This document shows, piece by piece, positions 16,052 through 23,444 of a DNA stretch of 40,508 nucleotides. The stretch comes from Cyanobium sp. ATX 6A2. GTDB lineage: Bacteria > Cyanobacteriota > Cyanobacteriia > PCC-6307 > Cyanobiaceae. Both the position numbers and the translations under genes were made by a program. The DNA lies in NCBI RefSeq assembly GCF_024346355.1, contig NZ_JAGQCU010000021.1, positions 1 through 40,508 on the forward strand. Direction: 5' to 3'. Every line of letters begins with the position of its first letter. Within the stretch, counting starts at the first letter, position 1. Below the pieces are notes generated by a model. The model searched no databases, had not been told where the DNA came from, and saw only the letters and a program-made list of their open reading frames with translations.

Positions 16052-16113
16052 TTTGCCTAGTGATTTGCCTAATGGTGGCTGTTTCGGGCTTTTTTGCCTA
16101 ATTCGTTTGCCTA
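16052..16113. repeat. Four TTTGCCTA boxes, probable integrase arm sites
   Basis: TTTGCCTA occurs at 16052-16059, 16064-16071, 16093-16100 and 16106-16113. The boxes form two pairs with starts 12 and 13 bases apart, each extended as TTTGCCTA(G/A)T. All are in the same orientation, between the integrase start and the tRNA. This is the position and form of arm-type binding sites for tyrosine integrases. They also sit where the integrase promoter must be, so autoregulation is possible. Confidence 0.6.
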
Positions 16114-16191
16114 GTGGCGGGTCCCCTTTGGGCTGTTGGCCGGGCCTGGTCTGGGAGCTCAGAACCCAGTTGTAGCAGGGGTTTCAGGGAA

Positions 16192-16276
16192 CGGAGGGGG
16201 TGGGATTCGAACCCACGGACCCTTGCGGGTCGCCGGTTTTCAAGACCGGAGCCATCAACCACTCGACCACCCCTCC
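16192..16276 (-). tRNA. trnS-TGA: tRNA-Ser(UGA)
   Basis: The minus strand folds into a class II tRNA. The acceptor GGAGGGG (16276-16270) pairs with CCCCTCC (16199-16193), with discriminator G. The anticodon stem CCGGT/ACCGG encloses loop CTTGAAA, giving anticodon TGA. A long variable arm (GACCC-GCAA-GGGTC) and T-arm GTGGG-TTCGAAT-CCCAC are present. CCA is not encoded. The 3' end faces the integrase gene, so this is the probable attachment site. The tRNA sequence is complete. Confidence 0.95.
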
Positions 16277-16325
16277 AGGTGGGGCCGCGGCACCAGGGAG
16301 GGAGACGCGGTAGTCGAATTTTCCC

Positions 16326-17408
16326 ATGACCCCAGCGGCGGTCGGTGACACTTTCACCGCCAGGGCCGCCCCTCAGTGCCCCTCCAGCACGACAGGGATC
16401 AAAGTGGTGGGCGCATCCCCGATCCCGGCGAACTCCCCCTTGGCTCCTGCGCTGCCGCACCCCTCTCCCCAGCCCGGTCCTGGACAATCCCCGAGCCTCC
16501 GGTCCCGCCAGGGTCTTCGCTTCGTCCTCCTGGCCCTGGCTGGCCTGCTGATGGGCGCGTCCGGGGCCCAGGCGGCCCGGGCGGAAACCGTGATCGAGCG
16601 GGCCGCCCGCACCGGTGCGATCACTGTGGGGGCCCGCGCCGACCTCAGTCCCTACTCCTTTCGGAACGACAGGGGGGAGCTGGTGGGCTACGGGGTCGAC
16701 GTTGCCCAGCTGGTGGCGGCCGAGGTGTCGCGCTACCTCGGCCGGCCTGTGCGAGCGGAGTTCGAGCCCGTGGGTGATCCCGACGCCCTGTTCAGGCAGG
16801 TGAGCAACGGCGAGATCGCCCTCTCCTGCGGCGCCCAGTTCACCTGGGAGCGGGAGATGTTCGTCGACTTCTCCATCCCCTTCAGCCTCTCCGGCATCCG
16901 CATCCTCACCAGGGCACAGGGGTTGAGTGGCACCGCCGAGTCGCTGGCCGGCAAGCGTATCGCCGTGGTGCCGGGTTCGCTCGGGGAGAGGGCGATGCGC
17001 GACCTGAGGCCCCAGGCCATCCGGGTGGCCGTGCCCGGCCTGAAAGACGGCCTGGCCGCCCTCGGCTCCGCCAGGGTGGACGGCGTGGCGGGCGACAGCA
17101 TCCTGCTGGCGGGCGCTGCCCGCTCAGCTGGCAGCCAGGGTCTGACCCTGGTGCCCGAGGACCCTCTGGTGCGCTATGCCGTGGGCTGCATGATGCCGGA
17201 GAACAATTCCACGTTCCGCAATCTGGTGAACCTGGCCATTGCCCAGATGATCCAGGGGTATGTGATCGACGATCCGGCCTCCACCGCCACCGTGAACCGC
17301 TGGCTTGGGCCAGGTGGCGTGCTGGAGCTGCCACCTGAGCTGATCAAGGCCTACTTCCAGACCGTGCTGCTGAACCACGAGCAGATCAACGTTCCCACCA
17401 CCCGCTAG
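16326..17408 (+). CDS. grrP: GrrP: substrate-binding-like periplasmic protein of the GRRM system
   Basis: Up to 360 residues. After a long leader, a signal-peptide-like segment (RFVLLALAGLLMGASGAQA, about 65-83) leads into a type 3 solute-binding fold. That fold includes GAITVGARADLSPYSFRND, then GELVGYGVDVAQLVA and a FVDFSIPFSLSGIRILT strand. Such proteins normally feed amino-acid ABC transporters, but no permease or ATPase gene is present. That, and the genes that follow, identify it as the orphan binding protein GrrP. The annotated ATG gives an unusually long leader; a later GTG (about 16400) is plausible. Its role in the system is unknown. Confidence 0.82.
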   Translation: MTPAAVGDTFTARAAPQCPSSTTGIKVVGASPIPANSPLAPALPHPSPQPGPGQSPSLRSRQGLRFVLLALAGLLMGASGAQAARAETVIERAARTGAITVGARADLSPYSFRNDRGELVGYGVDVAQLVAAEVSRYLGRPVRAEFEPVGDPDALFRQVSNGEIALSCGAQFTWEREMFVDFSIPFSLSGIRILTRAQGLSGTAESLAGKRIAVVPGSLGERAMRDLRPQAIRVAVPGLKDGLAALGSARVDGVAGDSILLAGAARSAGSQGLTLVPEDPLVRYAVGCMMPENNSTFRNLVNLAIAQMIQGYVIDDPASTATVNRWLGPGGVLELPPELIKAYFQTVLLNHEQINVPTTR

Positions 17409-17424
17409 ATCACCCGAGCCACCG

Positions 17425-17862
17425 ATGACGATCACCTCCCGCGCCGGCCTGTTGGGCTTTCTGGTTTCGCTGGCGGCCTTCACCCAGCCAGCCGGTGCGG
17501 CGGCCAGCCGGTCAGCCGTCGATGCCGGCATCCCCGGTGCGCCCACCTCGATCGAAGGCCGGATGAGCCGGATCGCGGCCGCCGTGCGCGAGCGGCAGGC
17601 CCAGCTGGGGCCGGCGGCAGGCCCGTTGGCTGACGCCGGCACACCCGTGGCCGCCTTCGTCAACGGTCCCCGGGGCGCTGCTGTGGCTCGACCGGTCGGC
17701 GGGTTCGTCAACGGCCACCCGTACTACGGCGGACCCGCCAGGGGCTTCGTGAACGGCGGCGGCGGCTTCGTCAATGCCGCCTACCGCGGCGGCGGTTTCG
17801 TGAACGGTGGCGGGGGCTTCGTCAATGCCCGCCCCGGCGGTGCCGCCTTCCGGAACTGGTGA
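17425..17862 (+). CDS. grrA: GrrA: Gly-rich repeat precursor peptide with F-x-N motifs
   Basis: This 145-residue protein has a cleavable signal (about 1-26, ending PAGAAA), a conserved leader (TSIEGRMSRIAAAVRERQAQL, about 41-61) and a Gly-rich C-terminal core. The core carries F-V-N at residues 78, 94, 108, 115, 125 and 132, plus a terminal F-R-N at 142 (AFRNW end). In GRRM/triceptide systems a radical SAM enzyme joins the aromatic ring of the first residue to the beta-carbon of the third residue in such three-residue motifs, forming cyclophanes. Up to seven rings are therefore possible. It lies 16 bases after grrP and 3 bases before grrM. Confidence 0.9.
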   Translation: MTITSRAGLLGFLVSLAAFTQPAGAAASRSAVDAGIPGAPTSIEGRMSRIAAAVRERQAQLGPAAGPLADAGTPVAAFVNGPRGAAVARPVGGFVNGHPYYGGPARGFVNGGGGFVNAAYRGGGFVNGGGGFVNARPGGAAFRNW

Positions 17863-17865
17863 GGA

Positions 17866-19068
17866 GTGGTGCCGGCACCTGGCTTCGGGCCGATCGGTCT
17901 GGTGGTGATCCAGCCCACGCCCTTCTGCAACCTCGACTGCGACTACTGCTACCTGCCCGATCGCAGCGACCGCAGCCGGCTGTCGCTCGACCTGGTGGAT
18001 CCGATCCTCAGGGCCGTGCTCACCAGTCCCTTCGTGGGCACCGACTTCACGATCCTGTGGCACGCGGGGGAGCCGCTGGCCGTGCCGGTGAGCTTCTACG
18101 ACGAGGCCACGCGCCTCCTGCGCAGGGCGGAAGGGCGCTACAAGCGCGATCCGATCGCCATCGGCCAGAGCATCCAGACCAACGCCACCCTGATCGATCA
18201 GGCCTGGTGCGACTGCTTCCTGCGCAACGGCATCCAGGTGGGGGTGAGCCTCGATGGGCCGGCCTTCCTGCATGACGCCCACCGCCGCACACGCACCGGG
18301 CTCGGAACCCATGCCGCCACGATGCGCGGCATTGCCCACCTGCGGCGCAACAACATCCCCTTCCATGTGATCTCGGTGCTCACCAGGGAGTCCCTGGATC
18401 ATGCCGATGCCATCGTTGGCTTCTTCCTGGAGAACGGCATCACCGAGGTGGGCTTCAACATGGAAGAAACCGAAGGCAGCAACCGCGCCTCCAGCCTGGA
18501 AGGGGGCGGATGTGAGCAGCACTACCGCACGTTTCTGGAGCGGGTGTGGGAGCTCACGGCACAGAGCCAGGGCGCCTTGAGGTTGCGGGAATTCGAGACA
18601 ACCTGCGCGCTTGCCTGCACGGATTCACGCCTGGAGCGCACCGACATGAATCGCCCCTTCGTGATTCTCAATGTCGATCATCGGGGCAACTTCTCGACCT
18701 TTGATCCGGAACTGCTGGCGGTGAGAACGGAAGAGTATGGCGATTTCGTGCTCGGCAACATCCTCACCGATTCCCTTGAATCCGTGTGTGCCACAGAAAA
18801 GTTTCAGCGCATCCACAGCGACATGCAGGCCGGTATTGAGCGCTGTCGCTGCAGCTGCGAGTATTTCGGCCTCTGCGGAGGTGGCGCCGGCAGCAACAAG
18901 TACTGGGAGCGGGGCACCTTCGACTGTGCCGAAACCCAGGCCTGTCGCTACCGCATCAAGATCGTCGCCGATGTGGTGCTGGCCGGGCTGGAGGCCGAAC
19001 TCGACCTGGGCCCTGAACTGCCATCAGCCTTCCCCCAACCAGCGGTGGCGCCCCATGGGGTCGGTTGA
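17866..19068 (+). CDS. grrM: GrrM: radical SAM/SPASM peptide maturase
   Basis: This 400-residue enzyme has the radical SAM cluster motif CNLDCDYC (C21, C25, C28) near the N-terminus. A TIM-barrel-like middle includes LWHAGEPLAVP and IQVGVSLDGP. A C-terminal SPASM region (CRCSCEYFGLCGGGAGSN, then FDCAETQAC) carries two auxiliary Fe-S clusters. GrrM enzymes cross-link three-residue motifs in GrrA. The start is GTG 17866, with GTG 17869 as alternative. It is coupled to grrA by a 3-base gap. No protease or export gene follows, so leader removal and secretion rely on other loci or on the signal peptide of GrrA. Confidence 0.92.
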   Translation: MVPAPGFGPIGLVVIQPTPFCNLDCDYCYLPDRSDRSRLSLDLVDPILRAVLTSPFVGTDFTILWHAGEPLAVPVSFYDEATRLLRRAEGRYKRDPIAIGQSIQTNATLIDQAWCDCFLRNGIQVGVSLDGPAFLHDAHRRTRTGLGTHAATMRGIAHLRRNNIPFHVISVLTRESLDHADAIVGFFLENGITEVGFNMEETEGSNRASSLEGGGCEQHYRTFLERVWELTAQSQGALRLREFETTCALACTDSRLERTDMNRPFVILNVDHRGNFSTFDPELLAVRTEEYGDFVLGNILTDSLESVCATEKFQRIHSDMQAGIERCRCSCEYFGLCGGGAGSNKYWERGTFDCAETQACRYRIKIVADVVLAGLEAELDLGPELPSAFPQPAVAPHGVG

Positions 19069-19158
19069 AGGCTGGTGATCCCTACCTGAGCCCCCCTTCG
19101 CGGCCGCGAATCGGCTCCATAGGGTTTGGTTCAACAACGCCGAGCGCGCCAACGGTTC

Positions 19159-19467
19159 ATGGATCCCATCCACCCCATTCCCGAAGCCATCAGCCATCGC
19201 CAGCTGGCCCAGCTGCTGCGCAGTGCCGCCGTCGAACCCACTGTTGCCGCTGAACCCGGCGGGGACCTGGCGGGCGGGGAGCGCCACCGTGAACTGGATG
19301 CGCTGCTGCAGGCCTATGGCCAGCTGAGCGTGCAACTGCTCAAGGCCTTCGAGGGGGCCGGTGACGACCTCGGCAGGGGCCGCACGCCCCGCCAGGTGAT
19401 GGCGATGGGTGCCCTGCGGGCCCATGCCCACATGGCGCTGCAGGCCCTCGCGGCGAGTCAGCCCTGA
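19159..19467 (+). CDS. Small unknown helical protein
   Basis: About 102 residues beginning MDPIHPIPEAISHRQLAQ; no recognised family. It is almost wholly helical (ELDALLQAYGQLSVQLLKAF, then MAMGALRAHAHMALQALA). It lies 90 bases after grrM in the same direction and one base from the DUF547 reading region, so it may be in that transcript. An upstream in-frame GTG/TTG start (19126) is possible. Confidence 0.5.
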   Translation: MDPIHPIPEAISHRQLAQLLRSAAVEPTVAAEPGGDLAGGERHRELDALLQAYGQLSVQLLKAFEGAGDDLGRGRTPRQVMAMGALRAHAHMALQALAASQP

Positions 19468-19490
19468 ATGCTCCGGACACCTGGGATCAG

Positions 19491-20171
19491 TTGCTGCGCC
19501 GCCATGTGGATGGGCACGGGCGGGTGGACTATGCGGCCTGGAAGGCCGACGACGCCGATGTGCTCGCCGGCTGGCTGAGCCACCAGAGCGCCCAGACCGA
19601 GGGGCGCCAGGACGCCCTGGCCCACTGGATCAACCTCTACAACGCCTTCACGATCCAGGCGGTGTTGCAGCGCTATCCGATCGCGTCCATCCGTCCCCAG
19701 CTGCTGGGGGTGCCCAACTGGCTGGGGTTTCTGCGCTTCTTCTCCCGGCGGGAGCATCGGCTTGGGGAGCGGCCGTTCAGCCTCGGCGAGATCGAGCACA
19801 GCATCCTGCGCCCGCTTGGCGATCCCCGCATCCACTTCGCAATCGTGTGCGCTTCGATCGGCTGCCCGCTGCTGCGCAACGAGGCCTACTGGCCGGAGCG
19901 GGTGGAGGCGCAGCTGGAGGACGACGCCAGGCGGTTCATCAACGATCCCGCCAAGGTGCGCTACGACGCGGCCGCCAACCTGCTGTTCTGCAGTCCGATC
20001 TTCCGCTGGTATCGGGTGGATTTCGAGGCGGTGGCGCCATCCCTGGCGGCCTACATCCTGCCCCGCCTCACCACGGTTGCCGCCAGTGCCGGCAGCGATC
20101 TCAGCCAGAGCGAACCCGGCCTGCGCGAGCTGCCCTACGACTGGAGCCTCAATCAGCGCACATCGGGATAG
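19491..20171 (+). CDS. DUF547 domain protein
   Basis: About 226 residues matching DUF547: GRVDYAAWKAD, then LAHWINLYNAFTIQAVL (about 45-60), ILRPLGDPRIHFAIVCASIGCPLL (split around 105-125) and an ARRFINDPAKVRYD segment. The conserved Asn-Tyr and Cys-Pro-x-Leu features are visible. The function of the family is not established. The start is uncertain: TTG 19491 is the first canonical codon, but family-like sequence (APDTWDQLL) continues upstream to about 19464, so a non-canonical CTG there may be used. The 3' end overlaps the convergent glycosyltransferase by 19 bases. Confidence 0.75.
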   Translation: MLRRHVDGHGRVDYAAWKADDADVLAGWLSHQSAQTEGRQDALAHWINLYNAFTIQAVLQRYPIASIRPQLLGVPNWLGFLRFFSRREHRLGERPFSLGEIEHSILRPLGDPRIHFAIVCASIGCPLLRNEAYWPERVEAQLEDDARRFINDPAKVRYDAAANLLFCSPIFRWYRVDFEAVAPSLAAYILPRLTTVAASAGSDLSQSEPGLRELPYDWSLNQRTSG

Positions 20172-20902
20172 AGGCGCCGCAGGCGCCGGGGACACACCCC
20201 CAGCCCCCAGAGCACCCCGATCCACAGGTAGAGCGCCGTGGCTTTCCAGGGGCCCCACTGGCGCACGCGCCGGTCGGAGCTGATCACCACCCGCTGGATC
20301 AGCCGGATCCGGCCCAGCTTCACCAGGCGCAGGCAGAGGTCGCCGTCCTCCAGCAGCGGCAGCTCGGCATTGAAGCCGCCGCAGCGCTCGAAGCTGCTGC
20401 GCCGCATCACCATCACCTGATCGCCGAACAGCAGCCGCAGGCCGCGCAGATACAGGTGGGGGCGGAACAGCAAGGGCGCCAGGGAGGTTTTGGCGGCATT
20501 GAGGGCCGAAATCAGCCAGCGGGTGTTGGTGTCGCCGCCCATCAGCGACACGAAGCCGGCGCCGGCCACGGCCGGATCGGCCAGCACCCGCGCCGCCACC
20601 GCCACCAGGTCGTCGGGCACCAGCGTGTCGGCGTGCAGAAAGCAGAGCAGTTCGCCCCGGGCCCTGGCTGCCCCTTCATTCATCTGCGCCGCCCGCCCCC
20701 TCACCGCCGCCTGCAGCACGGTGGCTCCGGCGGCCGCGGCAATGGCGGTGGTGCGGTCGCCGCTGCCCCCATCCACCACCAGCACCTCCAGCGCTGGCGG
20801 ATCGAGCACCAGCAGCTGCCGCAGGGTGCGCCCCAGGCAGGCCTCCTCGTTGAGGGCCGGAATGATGATCGAGAGCGAGGGTGCCGTCGGCGCCGACTTC
20901 AC
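20153..20902 (-). CDS. Family 2 glycosyltransferase of the TIGR04283 type
   Basis: This 249-residue protein has the GT-A fold: LSIIIPALNEEACLGRTL at the start, VVDGGSGDRT (nucleotide site, about 43-52), GRAAQMNEGAARARGELL and the FLHADTLVP acidic motif (about 90-98). A late LLEDGDLCLRL supplies the catalytic-base-like Asp. The RAxQMNxGA/HADT combination is typical of the TIGR04283 subfamily, sometimes linked to arsenosugar synthesis. A C-terminal hydrophobic segment (ALYLWIGVLWGLGVC) may touch the membrane. The GTG start at 20902 overlaps the SDR stop, so it is cotranslated with it. Confidence 0.85.
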   Translation of the reverse strand: MKSAPTAPSLSIIIPALNEEACLGRTLRQLLVLDPPALEVLVVDGGSGDRTTAIAAAAGATVLQAAVRGRAAQMNEGAARARGELLCFLHADTLVPDDLVAVAARVLADPAVAGAGFVSLMGGDTNTRWLISALNAAKTSLAPLLFRPHLYLRGLRLLFGDQVMVMRRSSFERCGGFNAELPLLEDGDLCLRLVKLGRIRLIQRVVISSDRRVRQWGPWKATALYLWIGVLWGLGVCPRRLRRLYPDVR

Positions 20903-21564
20903 CAGGGCAGCTCCTCGCCGTTGGCGTGGCGGAATTGGCCGCTGCTGGCCGGTGTGAGCTCCTCGATGCGCTGCAGAAGGCCGCGCACGGAGGTTTCGGG
21001 GCTGATGCCCGAGGACGTGAATCCGGTCATGCGCGTGCTCACCATGCCCGGATGCAGGATCACCACGGCGATGCCGCGGGGCGCCAGGTCGATCGCCAGC
21101 GACTTGCCGGCCATGCACAGGGCCGTTTTCGACATCCGGTAGCCGTAGTAGCCGCCGGAGCCGTTGTCGGCGATCGAGCCCATGCGGCTGGTGATCAGCA
21201 CCAGCTTGGAGCCGGGGTGCAGCAGGGGCAGCAGGGCGCGGCTGAGCAGCAGCGGCGCCACCGCGTTCACCTCAAACTGTCGGCGCAGGCCATCGGCTTC
21301 CACGCTGTTCAGGCTGTCGGCCTCCAGCCGGCCGGCGTTGTGGATCAGCACATCGAGGCTCAGATCCCCGAGCCGCCGCCGCAGCTCCTCGCCGCTGCCG
21401 GCGTCGGTGAGATCGAGGCCGGCCTCGATGCGCACGCCCAGCTGCTCCAGCTCCGGCGAGGGCGTGCGGCACACCGCCACCACCGCATCGCCGCGGGCCT
21501 GCAGCTGGCGGCAGAATTCCAGGCCGATGCCGCGGTTGGCGCCGGTGATCAGAACGGTGCTCAT
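20899..21564 (-). CDS. Short-chain dehydrogenase/reductase
   Basis: This 221-residue protein has the NAD(P)-binding TGANRGIG (about 7-14), an HNAG motif in DVLIHNAGRLEAD, the catalytic Ser region LVLITSRMGS and YGYRMSK, which carries the Tyr and Lys. The substrate cannot be inferred. ATG 21564 is chosen because the Rossmann strand starts immediately after it. It overlaps the downstream glycosyltransferase by four bases. Confidence 0.88.
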   Translation of the reverse strand: MSTVLITGANRGIGLEFCRQLQARGDAVVAVCRTPSPELEQLGVRIEAGLDLTDAGSGEELRRRLGDLSLDVLIHNAGRLEADSLNSVEADGLRRQFEVNAVAPLLLSRALLPLLHPGSKLVLITSRMGSIADNGSGGYYGYRMSKTALCMAGKSLAIDLAPRGIAVVILHPGMVSTRMTGFTSSGISPETSVRGLLQRIEELTPASSGQFRHANGEELPW

Positions 21565-21575
21565 GGGCGGAGGGG

Positions 21576-21895
21576 TTAGCGGGGGCTGGGGGCTGGGGCG
21601 CTGTAGTCGATGCCGTTCCACTCCAGGGGGCGTTCACGCCAGTGCTCGGCGATCGCCTGGGTGAAGCCGGAACGCACCAGCTTGGCGCGGGCCAGGCACC
21701 ACTGTCCGCCGTCATGGCCCAGGATCAGCCCCTCCGGTGGCCCGGGGTGATACCGGCTGCCGAAGCGCTCCAGCTGCTGCCGCTGGCTGGATCGGCGCTG
21801 TCGAAGAGCAGGAAGGGATCCGCCAGAAAGGCCTCTGCCTCCTGGGGGGTGGACACCTTGTCGCCCGCGAAGGTGATCAGGCAGGGCCTGGCGTG
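21576..21895 (-). pseudogene. Unknown cyanobacterial-style protein, frameshifted
   Basis: Two open frames look like parts of one protein. From about 21878 one frame reads LITFAGDKVSTPQEAEAFL and ADPFLLFDSADPAS. Near 21795 the plausible coding switches frame to [34 protein letters not shown] and EHWRERPLEWNGIDYS, ending at 21576. The first frame has a stop (21898-21896) directly before it and no normal start. One or two single-base changes would explain this. I do not recognise the family. It lies between an SDR and another unknown gene in the same direction. Confidence 0.55.
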
Positions 21896-21912
21896 TCACA
21901 CCGCCTGACTGC

Positions 21913-22317
21913 TCAGACCGTGGCGGCGCTGGGCTGGGGGGTGAAGGTCACAGGCTCGTACTTGGCCACCGACACCTGCCAGCTCCGGGAGGCCAGGGCC
22001 TGCAGCCGCTGGAGCGTGGTGTCGGTGTCGCCGCCGGCCAGCCACGTTGCCTTGAGCACGGGCAGCTGGGCATTCATCACCTCCATCGGCATCACCAGCA
22101 GCTGCAGGCTGGCGCCGCCGGCGGCCCGCTGCAGGCCACCCTCATCGCTGCGCTGCCATACGCGCAGCAGCAGCTCCAGCGTCAGGGCACGGGCGTCCTC
22201 GCCGGGATCCTCGCTGCCGGCGGTTTCGCCACCCCAGGATTTCCCCGCCAGCGGCAGGGCCCGCTTGCCGTTCTGCTCCAGGAAGGCCAGGGCGATCAGA
22301 TAGGGGGCTTCAGCCAT
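21913..22317 (-). CDS. Unknown protein
   Basis: About 134 residues starting MAEAPYLIALAFLEQNGKRA at 22317. Features are a charged Gly/Glu/Asp middle, a helical ARALTLELLLRVWQRSDEG and a strand-rich LQLLVMPMEVMNAQLPVLK. No signal peptide or membrane segment is seen. The open frame continues about 300 bases upstream, but that part is non-coding and contains repeated boxes. Confidence 0.55.
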   Translation of the reverse strand: MAEAPYLIALAFLEQNGKRALPLAGKSWGGETAGSEDPGEDARALTLELLLRVWQRSDEGGLQRAAGGASLQLLVMPMEVMNAQLPVLKATWLAGGDTDTTLQRLQALASRSWQVSVAKYEPVTFTPQPSAATV

Positions 22318-22426
22318 GGCGATACCAATAGATACCTGCCCACACTGGCTCATCGCGCGGCAGCAATGTTGTCCCCATTTGCGGGTAGACGCCTGGAAGC
22401 GGAGCTTCATAGGGTCATCGTGTTCA

Positions 22427-22521
22427 ACTCGGCAGATCAAACTCGACAGATCAACTCGCTTCACGCGACAGATCAATCCGAAGACCACTCCGACGGAAAC
22501 AACTGAGGATCGATCTGCCGA
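22427..22521. repeat. Repeated CG(A/G)CAGATCAA boxes
   Basis: ACTCGGCAGATCAA (22427-22440) and ACTCGACAGATCAA (22441-22454) are adjacent 14-bp copies. CGACAGATCAA recurs at 22466-22476. An inverted copy, GATCTGCCGA, lies at 22512-22521. The group fills the space before the small CP12-like gene (22594) and looks like multiple binding sites for one regulator. Confidence 0.55.
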
Positions 22522-22593
22522 TGAAAACGGCTGTGGATCAACCATGGCTGCCATGCGATTGCTTGGTCGGTTCTGTTCATACCTGTGCAAACC

Positions 22594-22827
22594 ATGTCCA
22601 CTGACAATGTGCAAAGCATCGACTCCAGGCTCGAGAGCTACCGCGCTTCTCTGGCGGCTGCCCGTTCCAATGGGGAGCAGGCCTCAGCACGCAAGCTGGA
22701 ACAGCAGATCGCGGAGCTGCTGGAGTTTCAGGGGCGTCATCCTGAGATTTCGCAGGCACCCTCTGCATTTGAAGTGTTTTGCGATCTGAATCCTGCGGAT
22801 ATTAACTGCCGAGTTTATGACGACTGA
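22594..22827 (+). CDS. Small protein with a CP12-type C-terminus
   Basis: Seventy-seven residues. The last ~20 (FEVFCDLNPADINCRVYDD) match the GAPDH-binding tail of CP12, including the C-x8-C pair (C63, C72) that forms a redox-sensitive loop and the CRVYDD end. CP12 joins GAPDH and phosphoribulokinase into an inactive complex in the dark. Here the PRK-binding half is replaced by a charged helix (SARKLEQQIAELLEFQ), without the usual N-terminal Cys pair and AWD-VEEL core. It may bind GAPDH only, or another partner. ATG 22594 is preferred over 22585. It is preceded by the repeated boxes. Confidence 0.65.
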   Translation: MSTDNVQSIDSRLESYRASLAAARSNGEQASARKLEQQIAELLEFQGRHPEISQAPSAFEVFCDLNPADINCRVYDD

Positions 22828-23086
22828 ATCCCCCACTTTCACCACCATGATGACAATCAGTGAGCTTGAGGCCAGTTATCCACTGTATTGTCGGGCGCTG
22901 CGACTTCTCATTCAGGAGGGTCAATCCCTGCGGAAGGTGCAGCGCACAGTCTGCTGGTCGAGGCTGGAAAGCCTGAATGCCTGTCGGCCGCGCCAGTACC
23001 GGAACCCTGAGCATCTCTATTTTCTGCTCAAGCGCCAGGCGGGACTCCAGAGCGACTCATCAGCGGTTCGGGCGGAGCCAGGCTGA
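22817..23086 (+). CDS. Small unknown protein overlapping the CP12-like gene
   Basis: Up to 89 residues. The core ISELEASYPLYCRALRLLI, then GQSLRKVQRTVCWSRLESL is helical and could be a small HTH-like or helical-hairpin domain. The ATG at 22817 overlaps the previous gene by 11 bases; ATG 22847 would avoid this. No family is recognised. Overlap and short spacing argue for co-expression with the CP12-like gene. Confidence 0.5.
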   Translation: MTTESPTFTTMMTISELEASYPLYCRALRLLIQEGQSLRKVQRTVCWSRLESLNACRPRQYRNPEHLYFLLKRQAGLQSDSSAVRAEPG

Positions 23087-23160
23087 TGAATTGCCCGCAA
23101 ATGGGAACCTCGATCCCCTGACATCATTTCCTAGGCTGAATCCATCAGGTCACCAGTACC

Positions 23161-23334
23161 ATGGACATTCACACCAACCCTGATTCTTTCCTGGCTTCCC
23201 AGCGCGATCCCAGCGGTTCATGCCTGGGCAGGACATGCATGAAGTGGACAGCCGATGGCGAACTCTCCGACATCGATATCCAGCTGATCCTGCAGCGCCT
23301 GCGGGAGGTTGATGCTGAGATGCAGGTGGCCTGA
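23161..23334 (+). CDS. 57-residue unknown protein
   Basis: A short frame opens with ATG 23161 and encodes MDIHTNPDSFLASQRDPSGS followed by CLGRTCMKWTADGELSDIDI and a helical QLILQRLREVDAEMQVA end. Codon use is coding-like, and an AGGT sequence precedes the start. Two cysteines (C21, C26) could bind metal or form a disulfide. It sits between the CP12-like cluster and a LuxR-type regulator. Function is unknown. Confidence 0.45.
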   Translation: MDIHTNPDSFLASQRDPSGSCLGRTCMKWTADGELSDIDIQLILQRLREVDAEMQVA

Positions 23335-23444
23335 AGCCCCACCCCGGAGAGGCGGTGAGGGGCTGTAGGGTAAAGACTGGACATCAACGCTCAGGTCCTG
23401 CGTTGCCAGCGCTCCAGCGCAACTCACGCGGGATCCCTTCCGCT

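Noticed and set aside
17512..18522. A 336-codon leftward open frame opposite grrA/grrM
   Set aside because: It is antisense to the recognised GrrA repeats and GrrM; apparent repeats in it are just the reverse of the F-V-N coding.
20903..21118. N-terminal extension of the glycosyltransferase to 321 residues
   Set aside because: The extension is read out of frame through the SDR gene; the GTG overlapping the SDR stop fits the family start.
19409..21142. A very long rightward open frame over the DUF547 and glycosyltransferase region
   Set aside because: It is out of frame with both recognised proteins, is rich in Arg/His/Gln/Pro, and matches no family. It is a GC-rich shadow of genes on both strands.
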